This document shows positions 31,801-37,983 of a DNA stretch of 64,000 nt, one piece after another. Both the position numbers and the translations under genes were made by a program. The notes beneath the pieces are model-generated. The model did not search any database. It had not been told where the DNA came from and saw only the letters and a list, made by a program, of their open reading frames with translations. Within the stretch, counting starts at the first letter, position 1. The number at the start of each line of letters is the position of its first letter. Source of the stretch: Burkholderiales bacterium (GTDB lineage Bacteria; Pseudomonadota; Gammaproteobacteria; Burkholderiales; UBA11063); the NCBI GenBank assembly GCA_020697255.1, contig JAJFBE010000003.1:124001-188000 (forward strand). Direction: 5' to 3'.

Positions 31801-34800
31801 TAAATAACACGAAAAAATTAGGTTCATTGCGTTTCGTGATTTTAGGCGGAGATACATTAGATACTTTACAGTTAAAACCCTGGTTTAGTTTTTATGGCGA
31901 TGAAGAACCATCGTTAATCAATATGTATGGTATAACTGAAGCAACAGTACATGTTACATACAAAATTATAAAAGCTAGTGATCTAAGAACAGGCGTTTTA
32001 ATTGGTAAAATTATTCCTAATTATAAGGCATTTGTACTAGATAATAATTTGAATCCATTACCTATTGGTTCAATAGGTGAACTATATATTGGTGGTAGCG
32101 GGGTGGCACAGGGGTATTTGAACCAATTAGAACTAACTAAAGAACGGTTTATAAATAATTTTTTTCAAAGTGTAAACGATAAGCTACAAAATAGAAATAC
32201 CAAATTATATAAGACAGGTGACCTAGTTCGTTATTTACCTGATGGAAGCTTGGAGTATGTAGATAGGAATGATTTTCAGGTAAAAATTAGAGGTTATAGA
32301 ATAGAGTTGGGTGAAATAGAGAGTACAATAAATCATCATCCTAGCATTTGGCAGTCAGTAGTTGTAGTTAATGAAATTAATAATAGCAAATATTTAATCG
32401 CTTATTACGTAGCAGACTATGAACTGGATGAAACACTGCTAGCGGCTTATTTAGCCACAAAATTACCTGATTACATGCTGCCAACTGCATACATTTACAT
32501 AAATAGGATCCCACTCACAATAAACGGAAAATTAGATAAAAAAGCATTGCCATCACCATTACCAATACTAAATAATGAATATTTAGCCCCCCGTAATGCT
32601 GCAGAAATTAAAATATGTATGATTTACTCTGAGATTTTGAGTTTACCCTTTGACCAAATTGGGATTAATCATGATTTTTTTAGGTTAGGCGGCAATAGTA
32701 TTTTGGCAATTAAATTATTATATAAATTGCAGCAAGAGTTTAAAATTAATTTAAATGATATATTTAGTCTTAGAACGCCGGCTCGAATTGCTCAATTAGA
32801 AAGTTCTACTAAAAAAAGTTTATATAATAAGCTTATACAAATGAAAGTCATTTATGACCAGCTACCCTCTTATAGAAAAGAAGGCGCCCCAGATATGCAG
32901 AAAAAGAAATCAGTATATTTGCATAACGTCAAAAATATTAGATTTATGGATAGGCTAAAAAGAATATATAATGTGTTATTAACAGGTGTAACCGGACACC
33001 TCGGTTGTCATATTCTATATCAACTATTGCATGAAACTGAATATAAAATATATTTATTAATAAGAGCTAGATCAAATGTAGAGGCTTATAACAGAATAAA
33101 TAAGAAATTTAAATACTATTTTGATACTGGCTTGGATGATTTTCGGCAGCGAATTGTGGCAATTGCTGCAGATATTGAAAAGCCAGATTTAAGCTTAAGT
33201 AAAAAACAATACAATAATTTAATCGATAATATAGATAGTATAGTCCATTCTGCGGCATTGGTTAAACATTATGGTGCTTATGCTACATTTTATCAGGCAA
33301 ATATTCAGGCAACAATTAATTTACTCGAATTAGCTAAACAAACCAGCTTGAAAGATTTCCATTATATTTCGACTTTAAGCGTGATTCAAAATGGTTATAT
33401 GCCCAATTACCATTATTATATTTTTAATGAAGATGATAGTGATATTGGGTTAAAATACAATAATGTGTACATCCAAACAAAATATGAGGGTGAATTAGCT
33501 ACAATTAGATATCGTGAATTTGGTGTTAATACTAATATTTATCGTTTAGGTAATTTAGCTATGAATTCAGAGAATTACCGCGTCCAGGAAAACTATGAAG
33601 AAAACGCATTTTTTACTAGGATAAAAACAATTTTAAAAATGGGCATAATCCCAAAAGAAATTGCTAAAGTTGAAATATCGCCAGTAGATAATACAGCATT
33701 AGCAATTGTTAAGCTATTTAATAAAGTAGACTTAAGTAACAATATATATCATGTTGCTAATCCACATATATCTAATTTATCGGATTTATTTGCAGGATAT
33801 AGTGGCGTAAATGTAAAAATAGTCGTATTTGAAGAATTTATTGATGCAATGTTGGTGCGGTTAAATAACAAGATTGATCGTGAGCAGATTGAACGTTTTA
33901 TGTTGCACCAAATGTGGCTTGAAGATATTAATTTGGAACAATTAACAAAAATTACAGTTCTGCAAAATAAAACTGATCTAATCTTAAGTACGCTAGGTTT
34001 TAGGTGGTCATCTATAACTTCAAGGGTTATATCTGATATAATTACCAAGTCATTTTTAGGAGATAAAAAAATGAAGAAAAAAGATCAAATCTTCGAGTAT
34101 TTGGAATCTATTGCTGAGTTGATTCCGGCGCCATTTTATTGGTTGGATGCAAAAGGTATTTGCCTGGGGTTAAATACTTTATCTATGCAGGCTGTAGGAG
34201 CAACTAGAAAAGAAGACGTTATTGGTAAGACTGTATATGAATTTTACCAAGATGTTACTATTGCCCGAGAAATACAGAAATATATTGATGAAGTTATAAA
34301 AACTGGTGTTTCTTCAATTAAGGAAGATAAAATTATTGATGTTACAACGGGGCAGACCCGATATTCTTTATCAACTAGAGCGCCATTACGCAACAAAAAA
34401 GGTGAAATTATAGGCATAGTTGGTACTGCTATTGAAACTACAGCTGAAAAAGAAGCAGAACGCCTAAAACACGAAAATCGCAAATTAGAAACTCAAAATG
34501 CCCTTAACCAGGTAATTCTTGAAAAAGAGGCTGCCGAAACAGAACGTCTACGCCTGGAAAACGCAGTTCAGAAGCTGGAAAATGAAAAACATCAGGCTGC
34601 TGCCGAAGAACAAGAAAAATTTAGAAATATTGTTGGTCAGGTCCTTCATGACATCCAATCCCCACTTGCCAGCCTCAAGGGCATAGTTGAAGATACTGCG
34701 GGTAATATTCCGGAGGAAAAGCGTGTTACCCTGCGTCAGGCATCTATGCGTATTCACGACATTGCACAAAACATGTTAATTCACTTCAGAAATGAACCAA

Positions 34801-36047
34801 ATGCTGCGGAAATGGCTGAGCCATTATTAGTCTCGACTGCATTACTTGAGATATTAAGTGAAAAAAGATTTGAACATAAATCGGTTAATATAGATACCGA
34901 TATTGCCAAAGATGCATATTTTGCTTGTATTCAAATAGAGCCTAGCCAATTTAAGCGTATGATATCCAATGTGGTTAATAATGCAGTACATGCGATTGGA
35001 AGTAAGACAGATGGGGCAGTAACTGTCGAGCTAAAAGTAAATGCCGAATGGGTAACGGTATTTGTTGAAGATAATGGCCGTGGTATGCCTCAGGACTTAA
35101 TCAATAAAATCGAGAGTAATGTGGCTGTTACTGCTGGTAAGGAAAACGGCATTGGCCTTGGTCTTACCCAGGTACGCGAAGTGTTAAACCAAAATTTTGG
35201 GCAGCTTAGTATAAGCTCTGTGGAAGGCGAATATACAAAAGTAATGCTCAAATTCCCTAAAATTTTACCGCCATTCTGGCTTGCTGAAGAGATTAAGATA
35301 GCTCCGACCGATACCGTGGTTGTTCTGGATGATGATCCATCAATTCATGGCGCCTGGGATTCTAAGCTCAGGCCAGTGGTAACCCAAACGCCCGAAATCA
35401 GGGTTATGCATTTCTCTGATGGGCAGGAAGCGGTTAATTTTATCAATTTACTCACTGAATATGAAAAAGAGCATATATGCCTATTAGCCGATTATGAATT
35501 ACTGCATCAGGATATTAATGGCTTACAGGTAATCGAGCAAACTAAAGTAAAACGCTCTACTTTAGTGACCAGCCATTATACTAATGCCGAGATACGCGAG
35601 CATGCAGCTAACTTGCACGTGAGGATTTTACCTAAAATGCTGGCTTTTGCTGTTACTATAAATTTAATTAAAGATGTTAAACCAGGCAGCAAAAATGTTG
35701 ATCTGGTGTGGGTTAATGATGCAAGATGGTATATTAAAGACTGGACCCGACGCTTATCGCATCTAAATATTGATACATATTATGATCCGAATAATTTTCT
35801 TGAAGATGTTCACCAATATCCGCTGGATACTAAAATTATCTTGGATAGGAATTATTATGATAGGGAAGGTATTGGCCGAAAATTTCTTGGTGATGGCCTG
35901 GTTATTGCCAAAACTCTACATGAGCAAGGTTATACCAAATTATTTATGGTAACCGGTGAAAAACTTGATCCAAGTATAATTCCGGACTATTTGACTGTGG
36001 TATTGAAAGCAGATGCTGAAAAAATTAAAGAATTGGCCGATTTATAA
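22875..36047 (+). CDS. NRPS F-A-T-Cy-A-T-C-A-T-R in one frame with a C-terminal PAS histidine kinase/receiver
   Basis: 4390 codons without a stop. Residues ~1-180: formyltransferase with N93-x-H95 in INYHDSLLPKYAG and D131 in GIDEGD. ~200-500: degenerate region ending like a condensation-domain linker. ~517-1036: A1 (TSGTTGLPKG), pocket DVWHFSLID, Ser-like. T1 Ser1084. ~1140-1590: heterocyclisation domain with DALLMDGNS (D1286) and GDFTSL. ~1610-2122: A2, pocket DLYNLSLIW, the Cys code. T2 Ser2170. ~2225-2660: condensation, HHIAFDG. ~2710-3226: A3, pocket DFWNIGMVH, the Thr code, with a foreign in-frame insert at ~2818-2838. T3 Ser3275. ~3366-3725: thioester reductase, TGVTGHLG and YIQTK. From Met3733: PAS kinase. 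Predicted product: formyl-Ser-thiazoline-Thr aldehyde or alcohol (inference). No phosphopantetheinyl transferase is in the window. Confidence 0.88.
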   Translation: MLVSKNAIIFGETGLTISCIEHLLHNSWNIIAVLTQDTTVNNWCKDQSIQCLNIEQAFELAGYANNCFIFSIINPYVLSAKLLTHIKPIKAINYHDSLLPKYAGVNSTTWALLGNEQFHGITWHEMIGGIDEGDIYYQAKIPVDEAETAFSLNLKCTDAALIGFKQLITDIEQDKLIGRKQDLFEKTYFGRDYIPNNYAYLNATDSIFYINKLFNSLNFGEEYINPIAIIKIEIDDISYILEKKWPQKNIDIFDSSDFILKDIYGKKISLEFNSSQIQPCILGVADISSCRKLKQKEFNVHNSISKLLKGFQAQTGLLSYSTVSDSKQKIKIDIKLSIDMLSLFLSIILSRLNGNETFIKIYHKNINRKSKFIRGVTENISILKVSQANLGLRYIEFAQKITEEIDNNIYIFKDFAYRYKLDLNSDFAITNNYQGKIDNHSVVFAVNQSETTVSFYKKDIDFIKMLVKTIDVLFVEYKESKRKNEQVKNLLLLSAEDYQKVVYDWNKTEKLYSQDKTIHQLFEEQAARTPNNIAVVYKNLKLTYQQLNERSNQLANYLRDNYQIQGNDLIALCLSRSKYMLIAILGVLKSGAAYVPIDPDSPSNRIHYILEDTKAKLLMSDSKFTSCKHMGLENGSSYLDILRVDDQTFAQVVKKYSILNPILNITSKNLAYVIYTSGTTGLPKGVMLQHQGIVNRIEWMNERYPLRESDRVLQKTPYIFDVSVWELFWGNWYGATIVFAKPDGHKYPEYLIKLIEQEKITIVHFVPSMLRAFTQTLKVILKNSSINLNTLCHIFCSGERLPLSYVKDMHKQLPEVKIHNLYGPTEAAIDVLYYDYNINAIDQVYIGRPISNITCYILDNKLNPLPIGSTGELYIGGVGLALGYLNLPDLTDKYFIANPFQTKPEKLSNRNTRIYKTGDLVRMLPNGTIDYIGRNDFQIKIRGYRIELGEIESQLIEYPGVKQSVVLALNYSDTNNSNNDKYLAAYYVADAKLGEIELLNYLSSKLPAYMLPKILIHLDKIPLNINGKLDRKALPKPEFNVTAAYIAPSNELEAKVCTAFAEVLGLDKLRVGVDDNFFQLGGNSILAINLVNKLNNFFHSAIKVIDVFNNRTSKNISALVKASLGKFLYQNYLINGTDRVNLYQPFDLNNVQQAYYFGRLGEFELGNISTHIYSELIFNELDTLKLEEVLNRLIAHHVGLRTIFINGRQQYLENVHRYKIVLNDFSNTEELIYNNQIKDNRISNEKRLLAVRNKLSHKIYKADQFPLFDFVVSKLYSCYILHISVDALLMDGNSYNILFNQLRILYDNPQAKLPILNVTYRDYIVQLMQIRQSTLFNVARNYWLKKLDNYNFTMNLPLKCKVSQVENPIFRRISTIIDKTIWGKIEEKSKAYGISNTALILNIYGRVLSYWTNQDNLCINLTLFNRLPLHTQINDVIGDFTSLELFNYRQKHTKASIFDRLQYTHKKLWTDIEHNLFDGIDFQRLIRKESKLASSYIIAPVALTSMLGTNTIFGDTNVINNSYQGVNYSITQTSQLWLDNKAYTTKDGFIAEWDYVEQLFDRSTIENMHSHYCYLIKYLADADWNDKFPNLKAPNVDIALINKINDISQVLPTETLFSFYENYVKSNKLLKNTAVIDHKNLEISREYSYAKLLNESELLAKYICSVDAVYPKVSQLIAILSEKGYNQVIASVAIMKSGCGYLPLNIDWPAGRIEDILAQSKVDKILISKLQVQKIKQLSSKYKFLIIEDVLTEITRDQKIQSWLETLSLPEVASDDIAYVIFTSGSTGVPKGVTISHRNALNTILAINNRFRVTKTDKILSLSELSFDLSVYDIFGLLAAGGTIVFPKQNDITVPKSWVKLIHKYKITIWNTVPQLANLLIDSLDTNSLRLFLISGDWVSLNLMLALSQICPTAQLTSLGGATEGSIWSIWYEMYNLDKALLKIPYGTPMPNQRIYVLNNALEQIPFGVIGEIYIGGIGVALNYWNDSALTKESFILHPELGRIYKTGDLGYWHKKGYVEFMGRRDSQIKLNGYRIELEEIKSKIINYPDIKNAVVLLNESLCKKTGKYIVAYYISKKKLDEALLLNYLVTQLPGYMIPQSLIHLNKLPLTKNGKLDQQALPQIFVDRNVYVEPRNELERQICRIYSEILNISPNEVGITDDFFKFGGNSILAIKFANKLATRLNIYIAVVDLFKYNTIAKILKHIRHNRIQAIVIPKASVSENAYLPLSFAQERLWFIEKYEGGTNAYNIPLVAELNHGVDVALLKEAIISITARHEVLHTLIKTNDFGDSCQFIGDLDQKPLIIDEYEVFTEIELSAQINQAINHIYQLDKEYPIKVSLFNKNKRYYICIVVHHIAFDGWSIDIFLNEVKEYYNYYNECKKLAIKGHQITKIQSKVVPHKDTIKLKPVLNLPELSIQYKDYAIWQKRYLTGKILEEQIDYWKNKLNGYETLDLPLDNPRPPQISYVGNDIPFTLAKATSKKIRELAKNLNVSLFSILLSGYYILLSSYSNQNDITIGIPVANRHYKQLEYLIGFFVNSLALRSRISKSDGLISYIKNISEQIIEAQAYQDIPFAELVSELNAPRDTSRHPVFQVMFTVQSFGRGMTSKSQLFKPYKNYEFKVAKFDITTFIDDSYENLGGMFNYSTSLFNESTILNLIKTYKHILEQIAQLGINSQKQICNLSYLTKEDYQKVIHTWNNNTAKKYPQKTVHKLFEEQVERTPNNIAVVYEDIKLTYMELNERSNQLANYLREIYQIQGDDLIALCLNRSEYMLIAILGILKSGAAYVPIDPEFPIERICYILKDIRAKVLITTNKSEERSEEAICYSRNSGDPFPSILVLDDKNFVQVVKKYTIANTTPNITNKNLAYVIYTSGTTGKPKGVLQPHSNVVNLFTVTDNLYKFNSQDVWVFFHSYIFDFSVWEIFGALLYGGRLIIPNYAQVRDLFSFYNLCKIHKVTVLNYTPKVFYQFIDIAINNTKKLGSLRFVILGGDTLDTLQLKPWFSFYGDEEPSLINMYGITEATVHVTYKIIKASDLRTGVLIGKIIPNYKAFVLDNNLNPLPIGSIGELYIGGSGVAQGYLNQLELTKERFINNFFQSVNDKLQNRNTKLYKTGDLVRYLPDGSLEYVDRNDFQVKIRGYRIELGEIESTINHHPSIWQSVVVVNEINNSKYLIAYYVADYELDETLLAAYLATKLPDYMLPTAYIYINRIPLTINGKLDKKALPSPLPILNNEYLAPRNAAEIKICMIYSEILSLPFDQIGINHDFFRLGGNSILAIKLLYKLQQEFKINLNDIFSLRTPARIAQLESSTKKSLYNKLIQMKVIYDQLPSYRKEGAPDMQKKKSVYLHNVKNIRFMDRLKRIYNVLLTGVTGHLGCHILYQLLHETEYKIYLLIRARSNVEAYNRINKKFKYYFDTGLDDFRQRIVAIAADIEKPDLSLSKKQYNNLIDNIDSIVHSAALVKHYGAYATFYQANIQATINLLELAKQTSLKDFHYISTLSVIQNGYMPNYHYYIFNEDDSDIGLKYNNVYIQTKYEGELATIRYREFGVNTNIYRLGNLAMNSENYRVQENYEENAFFTRIKTILKMGIIPKEIAKVEISPVDNTALAIVKLFNKVDLSNNIYHVANPHISNLSDLFAGYSGVNVKIVVFEEFIDAMLVRLNNKIDREQIERFMLHQMWLEDINLEQLTKITVLQNKTDLILSTLGFRWSSITSRVISDIITKSFLGDKKMKKKDQIFEYLESIAELIPAPFYWLDAKGICLGLNTLSMQAVGATRKEDVIGKTVYEFYQDVTIAREIQKYIDEVIKTGVSSIKEDKIIDVTTGQTRYSLSTRAPLRNKKGEIIGIVGTAIETTAEKEAERLKHENRKLETQNALNQVILEKEAAETERLRLENAVQKLENEKHQAAAEEQEKFRNIVGQVLHDIQSPLASLKGIVEDTAGNIPEEKRVTLRQASMRIHDIAQNMLIHFRNEPNAAEMAEPLLVSTALLEILSEKRFEHKSVNIDTDIAKDAYFACIQIEPSQFKRMISNVVNNAVHAIGSKTDGAVTVELKVNAEWVTVFVEDNGRGMPQDLINKIESNVAVTAGKENGIGLGLTQVREVLNQNFGQLSISSVEGEYTKVMLKFPKILPPFWLAEEIKIAPTDTVVVLDDDPSIHGAWDSKLRPVVTQTPEIRVMHFSDGQEAVNFINLLTEYEKEHICLLADYELLHQDINGLQVIEQTKVKRSTLVTSHYTNAEIREHAANLHVRILPKMLAFAVTINLIKDVKPGSKNVDLVWVNDARWYIKDWTRRLSHLNIDTYYDPNNFLEDVHQYPLDTKIILDRNYYDREGIGRKFLGDGLVIAKTLHEQGYTKLFMVTGEKLDPSIIPDYLTVVLKADAEKIKELADL
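31326..31388. repeat. GC-rich repeat-derived in-frame insert inside A domain 3
   Basis: Compared with A1 of the same protein, A3 carries 21 extra residues (SEERSEEAICYSRNSGDPFPS) between strand-forming KVLITTNK and ILVLDDKN. The DNA here is much richer in GC than its surroundings. It reads GAACGTAGCGAGGAAGCAAT followed by CTCGCAATAGCGGGGATCC, a pattern like the dispersed intergenic GCGAG/AAGCAAT repeats of many bacteria. The frame stays open. I infer insertion of a small mobile repeat tolerated in a surface loop. Confidence 0.55.
34058..34073 (+). promoter_or_regulatory. Ribosome binding site and A7 run at the NRPS/kinase junction
   Basis: AGGAGAT at 34058-34064 is followed by seven A (34065-34071), the last being the A of ATG. 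In the NRPS frame this reads GGA GAT AAA AAA ATG. With one A fewer it would read GAT AAA AAA TGA, a stop overlapping the kinase ATG in the common ATGA way. The site therefore both starts an independent kinase and decides fusion versus separation. Confidence 0.65.
34071..36047 (+). CDS. PAS hybrid histidine kinase with two receiver-like domains (internal start in the NRPS frame)
   Basis: 658 residues if translated from ATG 34071, which has a perfect AGGAG. PAS and coiled coil match PAS-HTH paralogue 5 (FEYLESIAELIPAPFYWLD, GICLGLNTLS). Then the phosphoacceptor box VLHDIQSPLASLKG replaces the HTH domain. The ATPase has NVVNNAVHAIG (N box), VEDNGRGMP (G1) and GIGLGLTQV (G2). Receiver 1 is VVVLDDDPSIHG ... 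LLADYELL ... LVTSHY ... LPKML. A second, less canonical receiver follows, VWVNDARWY ... IILDRNYYD ... FMVTGE ... VLKAD, without the acidic pair. There is no membrane segment, so a cytoplasmic sensor is likely. It could be made alone or as the tail of the NRPS. Confidence 0.72.
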   Translation: MKKKDQIFEYLESIAELIPAPFYWLDAKGICLGLNTLSMQAVGATRKEDVIGKTVYEFYQDVTIAREIQKYIDEVIKTGVSSIKEDKIIDVTTGQTRYSLSTRAPLRNKKGEIIGIVGTAIETTAEKEAERLKHENRKLETQNALNQVILEKEAAETERLRLENAVQKLENEKHQAAAEEQEKFRNIVGQVLHDIQSPLASLKGIVEDTAGNIPEEKRVTLRQASMRIHDIAQNMLIHFRNEPNAAEMAEPLLVSTALLEILSEKRFEHKSVNIDTDIAKDAYFACIQIEPSQFKRMISNVVNNAVHAIGSKTDGAVTVELKVNAEWVTVFVEDNGRGMPQDLINKIESNVAVTAGKENGIGLGLTQVREVLNQNFGQLSISSVEGEYTKVMLKFPKILPPFWLAEEIKIAPTDTVVVLDDDPSIHGAWDSKLRPVVTQTPEIRVMHFSDGQEAVNFINLLTEYEKEHICLLADYELLHQDINGLQVIEQTKVKRSTLVTSHYTNAEIREHAANLHVRILPKMLAFAVTINLIKDVKPGSKNVDLVWVNDARWYIKDWTRRLSHLNIDTYYDPNNFLEDVHQYPLDTKIILDRNYYDREGIGRKFLGDGLVIAKTLHEQGYTKLFMVTGEKLDPSIIPDYLTVVLKADAEKIKELADL

Positions 36048-36069
36048 TTCTAAAAAGCTTCAGAATAAT

Positions 36070-36276
36070 CTATTTAATATGTTCAATTTTTACACAGCCA
36101 CGAACGAACCCGTTCAGGTGGGGGAAAGACCAGCCCTCTTTATAAAACCTAGGATCTTCTTTAGGTAATAAAGCACTGTTTTTTATTATACCATTATATT
36201 TATCCAGCTCAGTATCACTATGATAAAAGGAAAACCGGACATTGACTGCTGTTTCATATAGCTGTGAGTCTTTATC
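36070..36276 (-). pseudogene. Coding remnant, unrecognised
   Basis: The minus strand holds an open frame of about 68 codons without a start, bounded upstream by in-frame TAG. It reads DKDSQLYETAVNVRFSFYH, then SDTELDKYNGIIKNSALLPK, EDPRFYKEGWSFPHLNG and FVRGCVKIEHIK before TAG at 36070-36072. The aromatic, well-mixed composition looks like a true protein C-terminus. It lies just past the kinase stop. I do not know the family. The rest of 36277-36640 shows nothing I can assign. Confidence 0.4.
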
Positions 36277-36654
36277 CTATCTCTTGAAATCATTTTATAT
36301 AAATTACATTAAAACCTACTTGCCCAGGCAATTGGATTATTATAGATTGTTATTATACAATTTTTAAAACAAAAGCTGTATAAATTTGGTGGTTGTATCA
36401 GATCATGTTCGTGAAGGCTTTGTGCACTTGGAGATAATGTAATTCGATAAAATACTCAGAGAATACGCTATTTGAATTATATAAGCCCTCACGACCATAA
36501 TCACTTTATGAAAAAGGTGATCGTTCAGGTAATTATTTAACCATATTTGTAAAATAATTAAAACTCCTAAATTTGGAAGCATAATTAAAAAAATAAAAAG
36601 ATTTACCTAGATTATGTGGCATAACCAGTTATAAGAATGGTATAATGCTTTCCG

Positions 36655-36687
36655 ATCTTGTAAAAATCAGGATGATTTTGGCAAGAT
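36655..36687 (+). promoter_or_regulatory. Stem-loop directly after a TATAAT box
   Basis: TATAAT at 36641-36646 is followed, about nine bases on, by ATCTTGTAAAAATCA, a GGA loop and TGATTTTGGCAAGAT (13 of 15 pairs). If the box is a -10 element, the transcript of the following small gene would begin with this hairpin, which could protect the RNA or regulate it. No good -35 is visible. It could instead be a terminator from upstream. Confidence 0.35.
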
Positions 36688-36722
36688 ATATTTTAACAAT
36701 CATATTTTATGGAGATAATGAT

Positions 36723-37043
36723 ATGAAAACGAAGCAAAGCGGAGTTTCTGCGGGATTAATTCAAAGTTCAATAAATGGTAAAGCAGCTAAAAAATTATTA
36801 ATAGCACTACTAGGACTTTCATCACTTTCTTTTGCTGGTCCTTGCCCGGGTAATGTTAGAGATATCTTAAAAGCTAATCATGGACAGTCAATCACATTGA
36901 GCTATTCTCCGGATAAGGAAAAAGCAGCAAATGCATGTAAGGACAAGATTACACAGATGGTTCAGAAGAAGATGGGCAAGGAACCGGATGTGAAAATGGT
37001 TCCACTATCCGCAGATCCTAAAGGTCAATTTACGGCATCTTAA
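36723..37043 (+). CDS. Small exported protein, unknown function
   Basis: 106 residues. A basic N-terminus and hydrophobic stretch (KAAKKLLIALLGLSSLSFAG) give a likely signal peptide. The mature part is small and charged, with Cys in GPCPGN and NACKDK that could pair, then ITQMVQKKMGKEPDVKMVPL. ATG at 36723 has GGAG with eight-base spacing and is preferred to the in-frame ATG at 36645, which overlaps the TATAAT box. I do not recognise the family. It stands alone, with a REP-like repeat after it. Confidence 0.6.
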   Translation: MKTKQSGVSAGLIQSSINGKAAKKLLIALLGLSSLSFAGPCPGNVRDILKANHGQSITLSYSPDKEKAANACKDKITQMVQKKMGKEPDVKMVPLSADPKGQFTAS

Positions 37044-37100
37044 TTATAGCCTTTTATCATCTTCGGGCCTTGGCCCGGAGATTATATTACTATACTAATT

Positions 37101-37121
37101 GGATTACCGCTTACGCGGGAA
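37101..37121. repeat. REP-like inverted repeat (degenerate copy of the 8382 family)
   Basis: GGATTACCGC-TTA-CGCGGGAACG is an imperfect palindrome of the common GGATTCCCGC/GCGGGAAT type, one arm carrying A for C. It lies between the convergent ends of the small exported protein (37043) and the YihY gene (37132), next to ACGACAAACGAC. It may serve as a bidirectional terminator. Confidence 0.4.
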
Positions 37122-37131
37122 CGACAAACGA

Positions 37132-37974
37132 CTAAACCCATTTCCCAATAAATTCATCTATCTTACGTTGCAGCTCACGATTAAACTTTGTTTCTAAAGC
37201 ATAAATAATCCCGGCACAAAAAAATAAGTTTATACAAGAAATATATACCCATAATAAAAATATCGGTATAAAAGATAATGAGCCATAGATAATATGATAA
37301 TTTACAAATATCTTAACCAGCACGTGGATAAATAATATTTTTATCAATATCAGGCTGACTGTTGCAGCAGTTGCAGCGATGAGCGCATGTTTAAAAGTCG
37401 TTTTATGGTGTGGGATTAATTTGTACATCAGAGCCAGCAGGAGAGTTGTAATTATAATACTTATGCTTTGGTTTAGTAGTGTAACAATGTTTGAACTAAA
37501 AAAGGATACCAGGCTTGAGAGCTGTAAAATTGAAACAAGAATACTTAAGACTATGCCACAAATTAGAAAAAAGGTATACGTAAGTAATGAATGTCCCAAT
37601 TTACGCTTTTGCTTGTTATTTAATATAGCATTTAATTGTTGTTCTATGGCGTATATCATCATATAGGTTGTAAATAATAAGGGGATGAAGCCAAATAGCG
37701 ATAAGCGTCGGGATTGGTGCAAAAAAATCTTAACCTGATGATATATCTGGTCTCCGGCAGCAGGGGGTAGGTAATCAGTAAAGATAAGGTGTTGGATTTT
37801 GATAATAGTAGCATCAGGCACCGGCAAATAGCTAATTATGCCAACCATAGCTATAGTAAAGGGTACAAAGGAAAGGAGTACGGTAAAGGCAAAACTGCCC
37901 GAGCGGGTAAAGATTTCTGTTTCCCGAAAATTATAAATTATACGGGCTAAAAAGTTAATAAATACCTTAATCAA
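37132..37974 (-). CDS. YihY/BrkB family inner-membrane protein
   Basis: 280 residues with six hydrophobic helices. The family start FLARIIYNFRETEIFTRSGSFAF and AFTVLLSFVPFTIAMVGIIS is complete. The middle region contains TTYMMIYAIEQQLNAILN and YGSLSFIPIFLLWVYISCIN. This family was once mis-assigned as RNase BN; its role is unknown, with suggested transport functions. It lies nine bases downstream of the DUF4239 gene, so the two are probably co-transcribed. Confidence 0.88.
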   Translation of the reverse strand: MIKVFINFLARIIYNFRETEIFTRSGSFAFTVLLSFVPFTIAMVGIISYLPVPDATIIKIQHLIFTDYLPPAAGDQIYHQVKIFLHQSRRLSLFGFIPLLFTTYMMIYAIEQQLNAILNNKQKRKLGHSLLTYTFFLICGIVLSILVSILQLSSLVSFFSSNIVTLLNQSISIIITTLLLALMYKLIPHHKTTFKHALIAATAATVSLILIKILFIHVLVKIFVNYHIIYGSLSFIPIFLLWVYISCINLFFCAGIIYALETKFNRELQRKIDEFIGKWV

Positions 37975-37983
37975 CCAAAATCC

